A DNA stretch of 64,000 nucleotides from JACQFZ01 sp041485885 (GTDB lineage: Bacteria > Pseudomonadota > Gammaproteobacteria > Acidiferrobacterales > Sulfurifustaceae), in contig JBGPKL010000005.1 of NCBI GenBank assembly GCA_041485885.1, positions 1-64,000 of the forward strand. The letters run 5' to 3'. Of the stretch, positions 1 through 7,423 are shown in pieces. The notes under the pieces were generated by a model. It searched no databases. It saw only the letters and a list, made by a program, of their open reading frames with translations, and was not told the origin of the DNA. Position 1 is the stretch's first letter. The number at the start of each line of letters is the position of its first letter. The position numbers and the translations under genes are program-made.

Positions 1-216
1 ATAGATAAAGTTGAGGCCGGGAGTCGTGCCCCAGTGGCCGAGCAGACGCGGCTTAATGTGCTCCGGTTTGAGCGGTTCCTTCAATAACGCATTGTCGAGC
101 AAGTAAATCTGTCCGACCGAGAGATAATTGGCGGCGCGCCAGTAAGCGTCGATTCGATGCATTTCATCAGCCGGTAGCGCGCCTGCTAATTTGGTTTCCA
201 GGGCTGTTTCACCCAT
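1..216 (-). CDS. xfp: Phosphoketolase, N-terminal part (cut by window edge)
   Basis: Thiamine-diphosphate enzyme that splits xylulose-5-phosphate and/or fructose-6-phosphate with phosphate to give acetyl phosphate, in the cytoplasm. The 72 visible codons carry the very conserved N-terminus of the family: YWRAANYLSVGQIYL, then LKPEHIKPRLLGHWGT and PGLNFIY. The ATG at 214-216 follows a GGAG Shine-Dalgarno. The rest (about 700 residues) lies beyond base 1. It is the last visible gene of a minus-strand cluster that includes acetate kinase, so acetyl phosphate can be turned into acetate and ATP. Identity is strong; whether it prefers xylulose-5-phosphate or fructose-6-phosphate cannot be told. Confidence 0.93.
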   Translation of the reverse strand, partial: MGETALETKLAGALPADEMHRIDAYWRAANYLSVGQIYLLDNALLKEPLKPEHIKPRLLGHWGTTPGLNFIY

Positions 217-314
217 CACACAGTCTCCTTCGCCCTCGACGGTTCATCGCAGGTCTTCTTGCTCAAGCGTGGCACCCAATCAATTTGCCTCATCCAGGCT
301 CTCGCCGTGGCCTG

Positions 315-1451
315 TCATAACCACCGGCGCACCAGCCACCCGACGCTTTCCAGCATCCGCCTCGGCCATCCGCGCCGCAACCAGCGCCGCAGCTCCACCG
401 GTTCAGCCTCGGCGATGTCGGCCAGAAACTGCCGCTCCAGCTCGGCCGCGAGCGTGGGGTCGCGCGCCACTAGATTGACCTCGAAGTTGGTGAAGAAACT
501 GCGGTAATCCATGTTGGCGGTGCCGAGCGTGCTCCACTCGCCATCGATCACCGCGGTCTTCGCGTGCAGCACGCGCGGCTGGTACTCGTAAATGCGGACA
601 CCGGCGCGCAGCAACGGTGCGAACGCCGCGTGCGCCGCCCACTGAACGATCGCCACATCGGAAATCCCCGGCACGAGCAAACGCACGTCGACGCCACGCG
701 CTGCCGCCGCTTCCAGCGCATGCTGCGCGCGCAGACTCGGCACGAGGTAGGGCGTGGTCACATAGATTCGATCGCGCGCGGTGGCGAAGCGCTCCGCAAA
801 CCAGCAATACAATCGATGGCGGCAACCGAAAGAGTTGTTCGCCATCAGCACCGCGCCCGCGCCTTCAGCCGGCTGGCACTCCCAACGCCGTTCACCGTTC
901 CAGAAGGCATCGAACAGATGCGCCGCTTGCCGCGCCAGCTCTCCGCGCATGCGCACCGCCGTGTCGCGCCAGCGCTTGTTGCCGTGGAGGCGGCGCGAAC
1001 TCTCGCGGTGAATGTTGAAACCGCCGATATACGCCTCGGCGTCGTCCACGACCAGCAGCTTGCGGTGATTGCGCCGGTTGTAGCGCCAAGGATCGCGCCA
1101 GCGCCACCGATGAAAGAAGCGCAGGCGCACACCTTTGCTTCTCAAGTGCCGGCCGAGCGAACCGAACCTCCACGACAGCGAACCCGCCGCGTCGATCTGC
1201 ACACGCACGTCGACACCGCTGCTTGCCCGCTCCCCCAACGCCTTGGCGAACTCCCACCCCGCTTCATCGGGCACCAGGATGTAGGTTTCGAAACGAACGC
1301 TTCGGGTAGCCGAATGGATGGCACGGAGCATGGCGTCATACAGCGCATCGCCTTCGGTATAGAGCTCGAGCGCCTCCGGCACACGAGCCAGCACCGGCGT
1401 ACAGCCGGCGGCGTGGCGGGTTGCGCTAACGGATGCGAGCGCCGAAGACAT
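315..1451 (-). CDS. clsB: Phospholipase D family protein, cardiolipin synthase-like
   Basis: 378-residue PLD-superfamily enzyme, probably making cardiolipin or exchanging phospholipid head groups at the membrane. Two HKD motifs are present: HRKLLVVDD followed by IGGFN, and HAKTAVIDG followed by LGTANMD, the pair needed for one active site. There is no N-terminal transmembrane pair, which fits ClsB (YbhO) rather than ClsA. The ATG at 1451 is chosen because AAGGAG lies about nine bases upstream and because it overlaps the acetate kinase stop (TGATG), which implies translational coupling. A short Arg/Trp-rich tail ends the protein. Substrate is inferred from the family. Confidence 0.85.
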   Translation of the reverse strand: MSSALASVSATRHAAGCTPVLARVPEALELYTEGDALYDAMLRAIHSATRSVRFETYILVPDEAGWEFAKALGERASSGVDVRVQIDAAGSLSWRFGSLGRHLRSKGVRLRFFHRWRWRDPWRYNRRNHRKLLVVDDAEAYIGGFNIHRESSRRLHGNKRWRDTAVRMRGELARQAAHLFDAFWNGERRWECQPAEGAGAVLMANNSFGCRHRLYCWFAERFATARDRIYVTTPYLVPSLRAQHALEAAAARGVDVRLLVPGISDVAIVQWAAHAAFAPLLRAGVRIYEYQPRVLHAKTAVIDGEWSTLGTANMDYRSFFTNFEVNLVARDPTLAAELERQFLADIAEAEPVELRRWLRRGWPRRMLESVGWLVRRWL

Positions 1452-2566
1452 CAGCCCGACACTCCTTGGGCGATTGTGTTCCGGGTAAGAAGATCGAGTG
1501 CAGCTCGCGCTAATATCTGCGCCTCGTCGACCCGTATCGCCCACACATCAACGCGGCTGTTGTCACGGCTGATGCGAGTTTCCGCGCCGACTGCCGTGCG
1601 ATTGACGGACTCATCTAAATCGATGCCGAGTGCTTCGAGATTTGTGAGAATCTTTGAACGGATAAGGGCGGCGTGCTCACCCACTCCGCCGCCAAACAAT
1701 AGGGCGTCAACGCCGCCAAGCGCGGCAAAATACGCACCGATGTATTTGCGTACACGATAGCAGTACACCTCGATCGCAAGCTTCGCGTCACCGTCATCGC
1801 GCGCGAGCAACGCTTGCATGTCGTCTTCGCCCGCCATTCCGAGCAGACCGGAATCGCGCGTGAGCAGGTTCTCCATCTGCTCCGGCGTGAGCGCTTCCAC
1901 GCGCTGCAGAAATGCGAGCAGTCCGGGATCGACGTCGCCCGACCGCGTCGCCATCACCAACCCTTCGAGGGGCGTAAATCCCATCGAAGTATCGATCGGG
2001 TTGCCATGCTTCACGGCCGTGATCGAACAACCGGCGCCGAGCTGTAGCGATATGACGCGCCCGCCATCCGCCACATCCGGCCGAAGCACGCGCCAACGTC
2101 GCCACATCGCCTCGTGCGCCAGCCCATGGAATCCATAACGCCGCAGGCCGTGCTTCTCGCAAAGCGCGCGCGGCAGCGCGTAGCGGCGCGCACGCTCGGG
2201 AAGATGCGCGTAGAAGGCGGTATCGAACACGGCGACCTGTGTCACGTCGTTGCCCAACACGTCACGACAGGCGCGAATCCATTCGAGTGCGACCGGGTTG
2301 TGCAGCGGCGCAAGCGAGGCCAGCTGCGCGATCTCGGCCTCGACCTCCTTATCGACCACACACGGGCGTATGAGCGTGGCGCCGCCGTGCACGACGCGGT
2401 GCGCGACGGTAGTGATATCGCAAATGCCCCGCTCGTGCAGGAACGCCCGCAACCGCGGTGCCGCGCCACCGGCGTCACGATCATGCGCGTCAGCGAGACG
2501 CTTGAGATCCGGCGTGAACGCCGCGAGCCGAACGGAGGAGCTACCGGTGTTGACCGTCAACAACAT
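1451..2566 (-). CDS. ackA: Acetate kinase
   Basis: 371-residue ASKHA-fold kinase that interconverts acetyl phosphate + ADP and acetate + ATP. It starts with the family signature LTVNTGSSSVR, has VAHRVVHGG, VFDTAFY, YGFHGLAHE, GAGCSI and DTSMGFTPLEGL, and the late FGGGVGEHA motif. It is somewhat shorter than the usual ~400 residues. The start is set at the second Met (2566) because GAGG sits six bases before it; an ATG four codons upstream has poor spacing. No phosphotransacetylase is nearby, so phosphoketolase is the likely source of acetyl phosphate. Confidence 0.92.
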   Translation of the reverse strand: MLLTVNTGSSSVRLAAFTPDLKRLADAHDRDAGGAAPRLRAFLHERGICDITTVAHRVVHGGATLIRPCVVDKEVEAEIAQLASLAPLHNPVALEWIRACRDVLGNDVTQVAVFDTAFYAHLPERARRYALPRALCEKHGLRRYGFHGLAHEAMWRRWRVLRPDVADGGRVISLQLGAGCSITAVKHGNPIDTSMGFTPLEGLVMATRSGDVDPGLLAFLQRVEALTPEQMENLLTRDSGLLGMAGEDDMQALLARDDGDAKLAIEVYCYRVRKYIGAYFAALGGVDALLFGGGVGEHAALIRSKILTNLEALGIDLDESVNRTAVGAETRISRDNSRVDVWAIRVDEAQILARAALDLLTRNTIAQGVSG

Positions 2567-2574
2567 GGTTAGCC

Positions 2575-3324
2575 TCATCCTCCCGCCGACGAATGTTCCA
2601 CACAGAAGATCGACGGCCGGCGGTAATGCCCGCCGGTGTAGGTCTGCGCCAGCTTTTGCATGAGCACCTGCGGATCAGGTTCATACAGAACCTGCGCACC
2701 GGTCACCTTCTCACCGAAGCTCCGTATGATCTCCGGAAGGTGGTCGGTGATGCCGCCGGTTCCCTTGAGCACACCGATTAACTTGCCCTCGTCGTACGCA
2801 ATGGCGAATTCGCCGAGCGTGCCGGAGCGTCCGCCCAAAATAACGACGACGTCGCTCGAGCGAATATTGGTGACCTCGCGGCCCATCAGGCCGCTGCCGG
2901 TGTACACGATGACGTCGAACGCATCCGAAGGCGAAAGGTAGCGGTGCACGTGCTCATCGAGCGAAAGCGCGGGCGAAATCCCGATCGATAGTCCGCCGGC
3001 ATCATGCGCGCCGCGCGCGCAGGCATAGGGAAGACCCGGGCAAGCGCCGGTGATCAAAACGAATTGGTGTTCGCCGATCGCTTTGCCCAAGGCGTACGCC
3101 TTCTCCTCGACGCCCGGCGACTGTGTCTGCTCTGCCGAACCCATGACCCCGACGGTGAGTCGCATCCCCCGCGCCTTGTTCAAGAACGTTTCCGGGTGCG
3201 CCACAAACTTGTCGCGGCAACCGACTGAACAGAAGTAATACGCCCGGCCGCCGTGCTGCATCATCGCGGCAGACTGGCGTGGATTGAGCGGCATCAGGCA
3301 CACCGGATCGCGCTCCATTTCCAT
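2575..3324 (-). CDS. YHS domain fused to a LOG/TIGR00725-like Rossmann protein
   Basis: 249 residues. Residues 1-50 form a YHS domain with Cys in DPVCLM and the CSVGC pair after YYF, a fold that binds metal (often Cu or Fe). Residues 53-240 are a LOG-type Rossmann domain like those of the TIGR00725/lysine-decarboxylase-like family, with VGVMGS near its start, LITGACPGLPY, and GGRSGTLGEFAIA, a variant of the PGGxGTxxE nucleotide-binding motif. LOG enzymes elsewhere hydrolyse cytokinin nucleotides or bind nucleotides; no reaction can be assigned here. It follows a universal stress protein stub with one base between them and precedes acetate kinase by eight bases, so it is co-transcribed. A metal-responsive nucleotide-binding protein is a guess. 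Confidence 0.8.
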   Translation of the reverse strand: MEMERDPVCLMPLNPRQSAAMMQHGGRAYYFCSVGCRDKFVAHPETFLNKARGMRLTVGVMGSAEQTQSPGVEEKAYALGKAIGEHQFVLITGACPGLPYACARGAHDAGGLSIGISPALSLDEHVHRYLSPSDAFDVIVYTGSGLMGREVTNIRSSDVVVILGGRSGTLGEFAIAYDEGKLIGVLKGTGGITDHLPEIIRSFGEKVTGAQVLYEPDPQVLMQKLAQTYTGGHYRRPSIFCVEHSSAGG

Positions 3325-3325
3325 A

Positions 3326-3442
3326 TCAAGCCTCGCTCACTGTCACCTTTGTGCCGAGCCGGCGTGCGAGCACGATACCCGCTTTGGCAGCCTTGTTGGC
3401 AACGGGTGAACCGTCGGTGGGAATCAGAATGTGCTTGAACAT
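3326..3442 (-). pseudogene. Universal stress protein (UspA) N-terminal stub
   Basis: Only 38 residues remain. They begin with MFKHILIPTDGSPVANKAAK and end at a TGA just before the start of the YHS-LOG gene. The start KHILIPTDGS is the first strand and phosphate region of UspA proteins, which normally run to 140-150 residues; the rest, including the GxxGxxxxxxxG(S) motif, is missing. A GAGGAG precedes the ATG, so the stub could still be translated and couple into the next gene. A deletion joining usp to YHS-LOG is the simplest explanation. Confidence 0.75.
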
Positions 3443-3541
3443 GAGTTCTCCTCGAGAAGAAATTCGAACGCAGCCGTCCAGTCTGCGGCGCTTGCCGTAG
3501 CCACGGCACATACCTGGCGAATCTGATTTTTCCGATTCACG

Positions 3542-4039
3542 CTAAAGCACCACGGGCTTGTCGGGCAATTCATTCTGACCAGCACCGGACACGGGAAAAT
3601 GTTTCATCAGATGCTGCGTCACCGCCTGAATGCCGCCGACTACTCCGCCTTCGTAGTTTGCCAGCTTAAAAGCAGCTTCCATCTTGCGGCAAACGTTTTC
3701 CCATTCCCGAGAACCCACCTTCGAGTGAATCCCGCGATCGGCAACAATCTCGACGTCACGGTCGGCAAGCAACAGATAAATCAGCACGCCGTTGTTGTGT
3801 TCGGTATCCCACACGCGCAGTTGAGAAAAAACTTCGAGCGCGCGTTCTCTCGCGGATTGCCCCTTGAGGAGCGGCAAGCTGTGCAGCGCGCCTTCCACCG
3901 CGAAACGGATTTCTCCGACGTGTGCGGTTTCGCTCGCTTTGATTGCTTGCTCGATCGCGATCAAGGTTTGGCGGGGGAATGCCCGGTTGACCTGCCAGTG
4001 GGTCAGCAGGAGATGTTTCGTTATGCGTTTGATGTTCAT
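3542..4039 (-). CDS. TPM-domain protein, short form
   Basis: 165-residue protein with a TPM (YgcG-type) alpha/beta domain: HVGEIRFAVEG, RALEVFSQLRVWDTEHNNGV, LIYLLLADRDVEIVADRG and GSREWENVCRKME are typical. Unlike its neighbour it has no signal peptide and no Gly-rich tail. It is third in the lemA-ygcG-TPM order common in proteobacteria. Some TPM domains act as acid phosphatases, but the bacterial role is unknown. Start taken at ATG 4039, three bases after the ygcG stop; a GTG nine bases earlier is also possible. The last residues (PDKPVVL) lie close to a region with no gene. Confidence 0.85.
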   Translation of the reverse strand: MNIKRITKHLLLTHWQVNRAFPRQTLIAIEQAIKASETAHVGEIRFAVEGALHSLPLLKGQSARERALEVFSQLRVWDTEHNNGVLIYLLLADRDVEIVADRGIHSKVGSREWENVCRKMEAAFKLANYEGGVVGGIQAVTQHLMKHFPVSGAGQNELPDKPVVL

Positions 4040-4041
4040 CG

Positions 4042-4893
4042 TTACCACCGACCCGATGCGCCGCCGCCGCCAAAGCCGCCACCGCCTCCACCAAAGCCAC
4101 CGCCACCAAAACCCCCTGTGCCGAATCCTCCACGATGACCCCTGACGCCGAGTCCGCCCATACCGCCGCTGAGCAACGTGAACAAGAGCGCGATCACGCC
4201 CGCGACCAAGGCGATGGATACCGCGCCGGCAAATAACCAGGCGACAACAGCCACGGCGCCGCCAGTTGCGAGCGCGCCCGGAAATCTGCCTAACACAGCG
4301 CGAAGCACGCCGCCTATCACGAGCGCAAGAATTAAGATGACTGGAACAAACTGCTGAATATCCGCAATGCCGCCGGCGGATTTTCCGTTGGGTTCCGGCA
4401 ACGGCTCGCCATCAATTACGCGGATGATCTGGTCGACCCCGGCAGTAATGCCGCCATAGAAATCTCCTTGCTTGAAGCGCGGCGTAATAATCTCGCTGAT
4501 GATGCGCTTGCTGGTGGCGTCATTCAGTGCGCCTTCGAGACCGTAGCCGACTTCGATGCGCAGCGCGCGGTCGGTCTTGGCGACGACCAAGACCGCACCG
4601 TCATCTATTTTCTTGCGGCCTACCTTCCATTGCTCCGCAACGCGTAACGCGTATTGCTCGATCGTTTCCGGCTCGGTAGTGGGAACGATGAGAACCGCGA
4701 GCTGACTGCCTTTCCTGGCTTCAAACGCTTGCAGGGTCTGCTCGAGGGCAGCCTTCTGCTGTGCGGTGAGCGTGGCGGTCTGGTCGGTGACGCGCGCGCT
4801 CAGCGGCGGGACAGCGACTTGTGCTCCGGCTATGAGCGACCAGTGAAGCGCAAATGCCAGCAATGACGCTTTTGCCGTGTTCAACATCGTCAC
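4042..4893 (-). CDS. ygcG: YgcG-type TPM-domain membrane protein
   Basis: 283 residues: signal peptide (about 1-25), periplasmic TPM domain (about 30-160, with LIVPTTEPETIEQYALRVAE and LRIEVGYGLEGALND), two or three hydrophobic segments (about 180-245), and a Gly-rich tail of FGGGG repeats ending in SGRW. This is the usual architecture of proteins encoded next to LemA. The tail is thought to be flexible; its role is unknown. The start overlaps the lemA stop; GTG at 4893 has GGGAG at good spacing, and an ATG two codons in is the alternative. Confidence 0.9.
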   Translation of the reverse strand: MTMLNTAKASLLAFALHWSLIAGAQVAVPPLSARVTDQTATLTAQQKAALEQTLQAFEARKGSQLAVLIVPTTEPETIEQYALRVAEQWKVGRKKIDDGAVLVVAKTDRALRIEVGYGLEGALNDATSKRIISEIITPRFKQGDFYGGITAGVDQIIRVIDGEPLPEPNGKSAGGIADIQQFVPVILILALVIGGVLRAVLGRFPGALATGGAVAVVAWLFAGAVSIALVAGVIALLFTLLSGGMGGLGVRGHRGGFGTGGFGGGGFGGGGGGFGGGGASGRW

Positions 4894-5525
4894 TTGGCCG
4901 CTCCCTTCGCCTCGCCTTGCGGCTTGGCCGGCACCGACCCGAAATCTACTTTGGGCGCCGTAGAGATTTCCTTTTCGTTTTCTACCGCGAAGTTGGGCTT
5001 CGTTTTATATCCGAACGCCATCGCCGTCAGATTGGAAGGGAAGGAGCGCACTGTTACGTTGAATTCCTGCACCGACTTGATGTAGCGGTTGCGTGCGACT
5101 GCAATGCGGTTTTCGGTGCCTTCCAGCTGTGCCTGCAGGTCGCGGAAGTTGGCGTCGGACTTCAACTGCGGATAGTTTTCGGATACTACCAACAGCCTGG
5201 ACAAGGCACCCGACAGCTCTCCTTGGGCGGCTTGGAACTTAGCAAACGCCTCAGGGCTGTTGAGGAGTTCCGGGGTCGCTTGGATACTGCCGACTTTGGC
5301 GCGGGCGTTGGTGACACCCAGCAGCACCTCCTTTTCCTGGGCGGCGAAGCCCTTTACGGTATTCACCAGGTTGGGTACCAGGTCCGCACGGCGTTGGTAC
5401 TGGTTCACGACCTCGGACCAGCTCGACTTAATTTGCTCGTCGTTACTCTGTAGTGTGTTGTATCCACACCCGCCAACGCTCATCGTCAGAAGCAGCACGG
5501 CGACGGTCATCCAAGATTTGCGCAT
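4890..5525 (-). CDS. lemA: LemA family protein
   Basis: 211 residues with an N-terminal lipoprotein-like signal (SVGGC at about residues 16-20) followed by the LemA helical domain: YNTLQSNDEQIKSSWSEV, NQYQRRADLVPNLVNTVKG, then a long coiled stretch and RFPSNL-like RSFPSNLTAMAFGYK. LemA proteins are periplasmic-facing helical bundles of unknown function that pair with TPM proteins. GGAGAAATGAA precedes the ATG. It heads the lemA-ygcG-TPM operon. Confidence 0.93.
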   Translation of the reverse strand: MRKSWMTVAVLLLTMSVGGCGYNTLQSNDEQIKSSWSEVVNQYQRRADLVPNLVNTVKGFAAQEKEVLLGVTNARAKVGSIQATPELLNSPEAFAKFQAAQGELSGALSRLLVVSENYPQLKSDANFRDLQAQLEGTENRIAVARNRYIKSVQEFNVTVRSFPSNLTAMAFGYKTKPNFAVENEKEISTAPKVDFGSVPAKPQGEAKGAAK

Positions 5526-5622
5526 TTCATTTCTCCAAGAATTTTCAGTTGTCGGTGATGTCAGTCATCGAGATCGCGCCGCGCGAAAAAAAGGGGGCGG
5601 CGTCCGCTCACACCCTTTACCG

Positions 5623-5748
5623 CTAACGGGAGCTCCAGTAACCGAGCGCAACCAGGATGACGATCGCGATCATCGGTATGCAGCAGACAGCCATCCAGAA
5701 CCAGCTCTTCCAGCCGTCTTGCTTGCCATCGCTCTGCTCGTGTTGCAT
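5623..5748 (-). CDS. 41-residue single-pass membrane protein
   Basis: Very short gene. The ATG at 5746-5748 is preceded by AGGAG at eight bases. The product has a polar start (MQHEQSDGKQDGWKSW), then one hydrophobic helix with a Cys-Cys-Ile-Pro turn (VCCIPMIAIVILVALGYW) and ends in SSR. The layout, polar head plus a helix with a Cys pair, resembles small membrane proteins found near copper or mercury genes, and it sits at the edge of such a cluster. No family can be assigned. Confidence 0.6.
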   Translation of the reverse strand: MQHEQSDGKQDGWKSWFWMAVCCIPMIAIVILVALGYWSSR

Positions 5749-5777
5749 CTGTATATCTCCTGATTAAGTCGCAACGT

Positions 5778-5845
5778 CCGTCATTGCGAGCGAAGCAATC
5801 TTTGTGAGGTTGCTTCGTTGCAAAACCCGCGCCTCGCAACGACAC
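5778..5845. repeat. Dispersed palindromic repeat (GTCATTGCGAGCGAAGCAATC type)
   Basis: CGTCATTGCGAGCGAAGCAA is followed about 20 bases on by an imperfect inverted copy, TTGCTTCG, and then by CGCCTCGCAACGAC. This is the general form of a repeat scattered between genes in many proteobacteria, whose translation gives spurious SLRGA/FARNDG peptides. It lies between the small membrane gene and the DUF2892 remnant. The copy is degenerate, so it may be old. Confidence 0.6.
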
Positions 5846-5862
5846 CTATTTTCAGAGGTTCG

Positions 5863-6188
5863 CTAGTGCCGCGTTTGTGACTGGGCGGTGCTCCAACCCA
5901 GCCGCTTGTAAAGCGGGCAATAGCCGCGGATGCCGGTCACCACAAAATCCACACCCAGCGCGATCAGGGCGACATCGAGCAGCTGCCACACCAAGGCACT
6001 ACCTCCGAGGAGCAGCCACAATGCCCACACCGCCAGCGCACCACCCGCAACACCCGTTCAATCGTTCCGAGATTCTTCATATTAAGGACTCCGTGATTGG
6101 CTATCTTCGCGCGAGTCGTCGATGGGACGACGGCGCCCTGTTCCATCGGTTCTGATGTCTCGACGTGATGTCCTGCATGTACGTGCAT
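5863..6188 (-). pseudogene. DUF2892 membrane protein, split by a frameshift
   Basis: Reading from the ATG at 6188 (AAGGAG nine bases before it) gives a His-rich start, MHVHAGHHVE, and then MKNLGTIERV, the N-terminus of DUF2892 inner-membrane proteins. At about 6050 the frame fails, but a shifted frame continues as VAGGALAVWALWLLLGG, two hydrophobic helices, VVTGIRGYCPLYKRLGWST and stop at 5863. GYCPLYxxLGW is the family C-terminus, so one gene has been split. No in-frame start serves the downstream part, since a TGA blocks it. It is either a single-base deletion, an assembly error, or a recoding site. Confidence 0.75.
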
Positions 6189-6282
6189 GGGTAGCTCCTT
6201 CAGGTTACCGTGCCGCCTCAAGCGGCCCGCGCGAACAGTAACCACCAACGCCGAATGGCCATCGTTGTTGTCTCCGCAGTCG

Positions 6283-6546
6283 TTAAGCGCGTTCGCCCCA
6301 GCGCCGGGCGAACACGTTATAGATCGGCACATACACCAGACCCGCGTACGCGCCGTAGAGAAAACTCTCGATCAGCCCGAGGACGAAACCCCACCCCGTG
6401 AGCCACGTGAATCCCGGCAACAACTGCTCGAGCGCGCCTTTCATATGCAGGCTTTCGGGCACGATGAGACCGTAGAGCACGCACACGACGAAGGTGAACG
6501 CGCCGAACGACGCAAGCGCCCACGACACAATCTTGATGTTCAGCAT
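6283..6546 (-). CDS. DUF5676-like small membrane protein
   Basis: 87 residues with two or three hydrophobic helices (IVSWALASFGAFTFVVCVLY at about 5-25; LTGWGFVLGLIESFLYGAYA at about 50-70). The C-terminus VPIYNVFARRWGERA is the common end of this family. The start is the ATG at 6546; the GAGGAGG Shine-Dalgarno lies just upstream, inside the longer possible reading. Members are found next to copper ATPases and DUF2933 genes, as here. Function unknown. Confidence 0.75.
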   Translation of the reverse strand: MLNIKIVSWALASFGAFTFVVCVLYGLIVPESLHMKGALEQLLPGFTWLTGWGFVLGLIESFLYGAYAGLVYVPIYNVFARRWGERA

Positions 6547-6562
6547 GACGCCTCCTCGCACG

Positions 6563-6760
6563 TTAGTGTTGATGACCCGCGGGCCGCTTCATCTCCTCGC
6601 CCTCCTTTTCCTTCTCGCCGCGGCGTGGTTGATCGTGGCCACCTCCGCAACCGCCACCGTGGCCGCCATGACCGCCGTGCCCGCCGTGTCCGAACAAATG
6701 CGCGGCGACAAAGAAGACGGCTATCGCCACCCAGAACCAGTTCTGCTGTAACCATTCCAT
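6563..6760 (-). CDS. DUF2933-like His/Gly-rich membrane protein
   Basis: 65 residues: a single hydrophobic helix (WLQQNWFWVAIAVFFVAAHLF) followed by a HGGHGGHGG run with one Cys, a charged linker and a His-containing end. The His run can bind Cu, Ni or Zn. It resembles short DUF2933 relatives. GGAGGTGAGCG precedes the ATG at a good distance. It is separated by 16 bases from the DUF5676 gene downstream, so the two are probably co-transcribed. Confidence 0.65.
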   Translation of the reverse strand: MEWLQQNWFWVAIAVFFVAAHLFGHGGHGGHGGHGGGCGGGHDQPRRGEKEKEGEEMKRPAGHQH

Positions 6761-6870
6761 CGCTCACCTCCACGTGGCCCGTCACGGCCGTTGATTAGTG
6801 ACCCGCCACGAATCCGAACCACAACGGTGGCCACGCGACGTCTTTCAGCGATCAAGCTTTCAACGGCCGC

Positions 6871-7065
6871 TTAGCAGCCGCGCCGTTGTTCATCGCCGTG
6901 CACGTGACCGCCGCCCGGCGCGTCGCCGGCGTACTTCCGTGGCTCGGCGGTGAACGCCCGGTGGCAGCTTTCCGAGCAGAAGTAATACGTCTGCCCTGCA
7001 TACTGTGCCTGCGCCGCCGCCTTGGCCGGGTTTACTTCCATCTTGCATACGGGGTCGGTTGCCAT
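6871..7065 (-). CDS. Stand-alone YHS domain protein
   Basis: 64 residues. A complete YHS metal-binding domain makes up most of it: MATDPVCKMEV, then YAGQTYYFCSESCHRAF. The tail is His/Gly-rich and ends in RRGC. The two Cys in CSESC and the first Cys in DPVC are the likely metal ligands. GGAGGTGGACC precedes the ATG. Two more YHS domains occur in the nearby copper ATPase and one in the YHS-LOG protein, so this may carry metal for the same pathway. Confidence 0.85.
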   Translation of the reverse strand: MATDPVCKMEVNPAKAAAQAQYAGQTYYFCSESCHRAFTAEPRKYAGDAPGGGHVHGDEQRRGC

Positions 7066-7149
7066 GGTCCACCTCCTGTTGAAAAACGTTTACTTTCGAA
7101 CCGCTGTCGACGGCGAGACGCCGCCGATCATCACGTGCGCGCGCCGCAT

Positions 7150-7398
7150 TCAATCGCTCCCGAGCTGACGCTCGATTTCTCGTTCCGCTTCGAGCCAGTC
7201 CTCCAGCTCTTGCCCCGGCACGAAGCCGCGGCGCTCGGCGCGGGAATAGGCCGCCGTCGCAATAAGGCATTCGCGCTCCGCCGCCGTGACCGCGTCGGCG
7301 CGGGCGCCGTCCGCAACGCGGCGCGCGGATTGGGCGCTGCCGCGGTGTTGCTTGGTCGACGTAACTTTTTCCGTATCAATGACAGATTGCTGAGTCAT
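7150..7398 (-). CDS. DUF2934 domain protein
   Basis: 82 residues, soluble. The C-terminal half (about 38-80) has the DUF2934 pattern: RECLIATAAYSRAERRGF followed by PGQELEDWLEAEREIERQL. The N-terminus is polar and low-complexity. The start is the ATG at 7398 with GGAGG nine bases upstream; the reading frame stays open further upstream but that part overlaps the next gene and looks non-coding. DUF2934 proteins are of unknown function and often found in stress islands. Confidence 0.75.
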   Translation of the reverse strand: MTQQSVIDTEKVTSTKQHRGSAQSARRVADGARADAVTAAERECLIATAAYSRAERRGFVPGQELEDWLEAEREIERQLGSD

Positions 7399-7423
7399 GG
7401 TCGAAACCTCCTTGATGAGTGGA

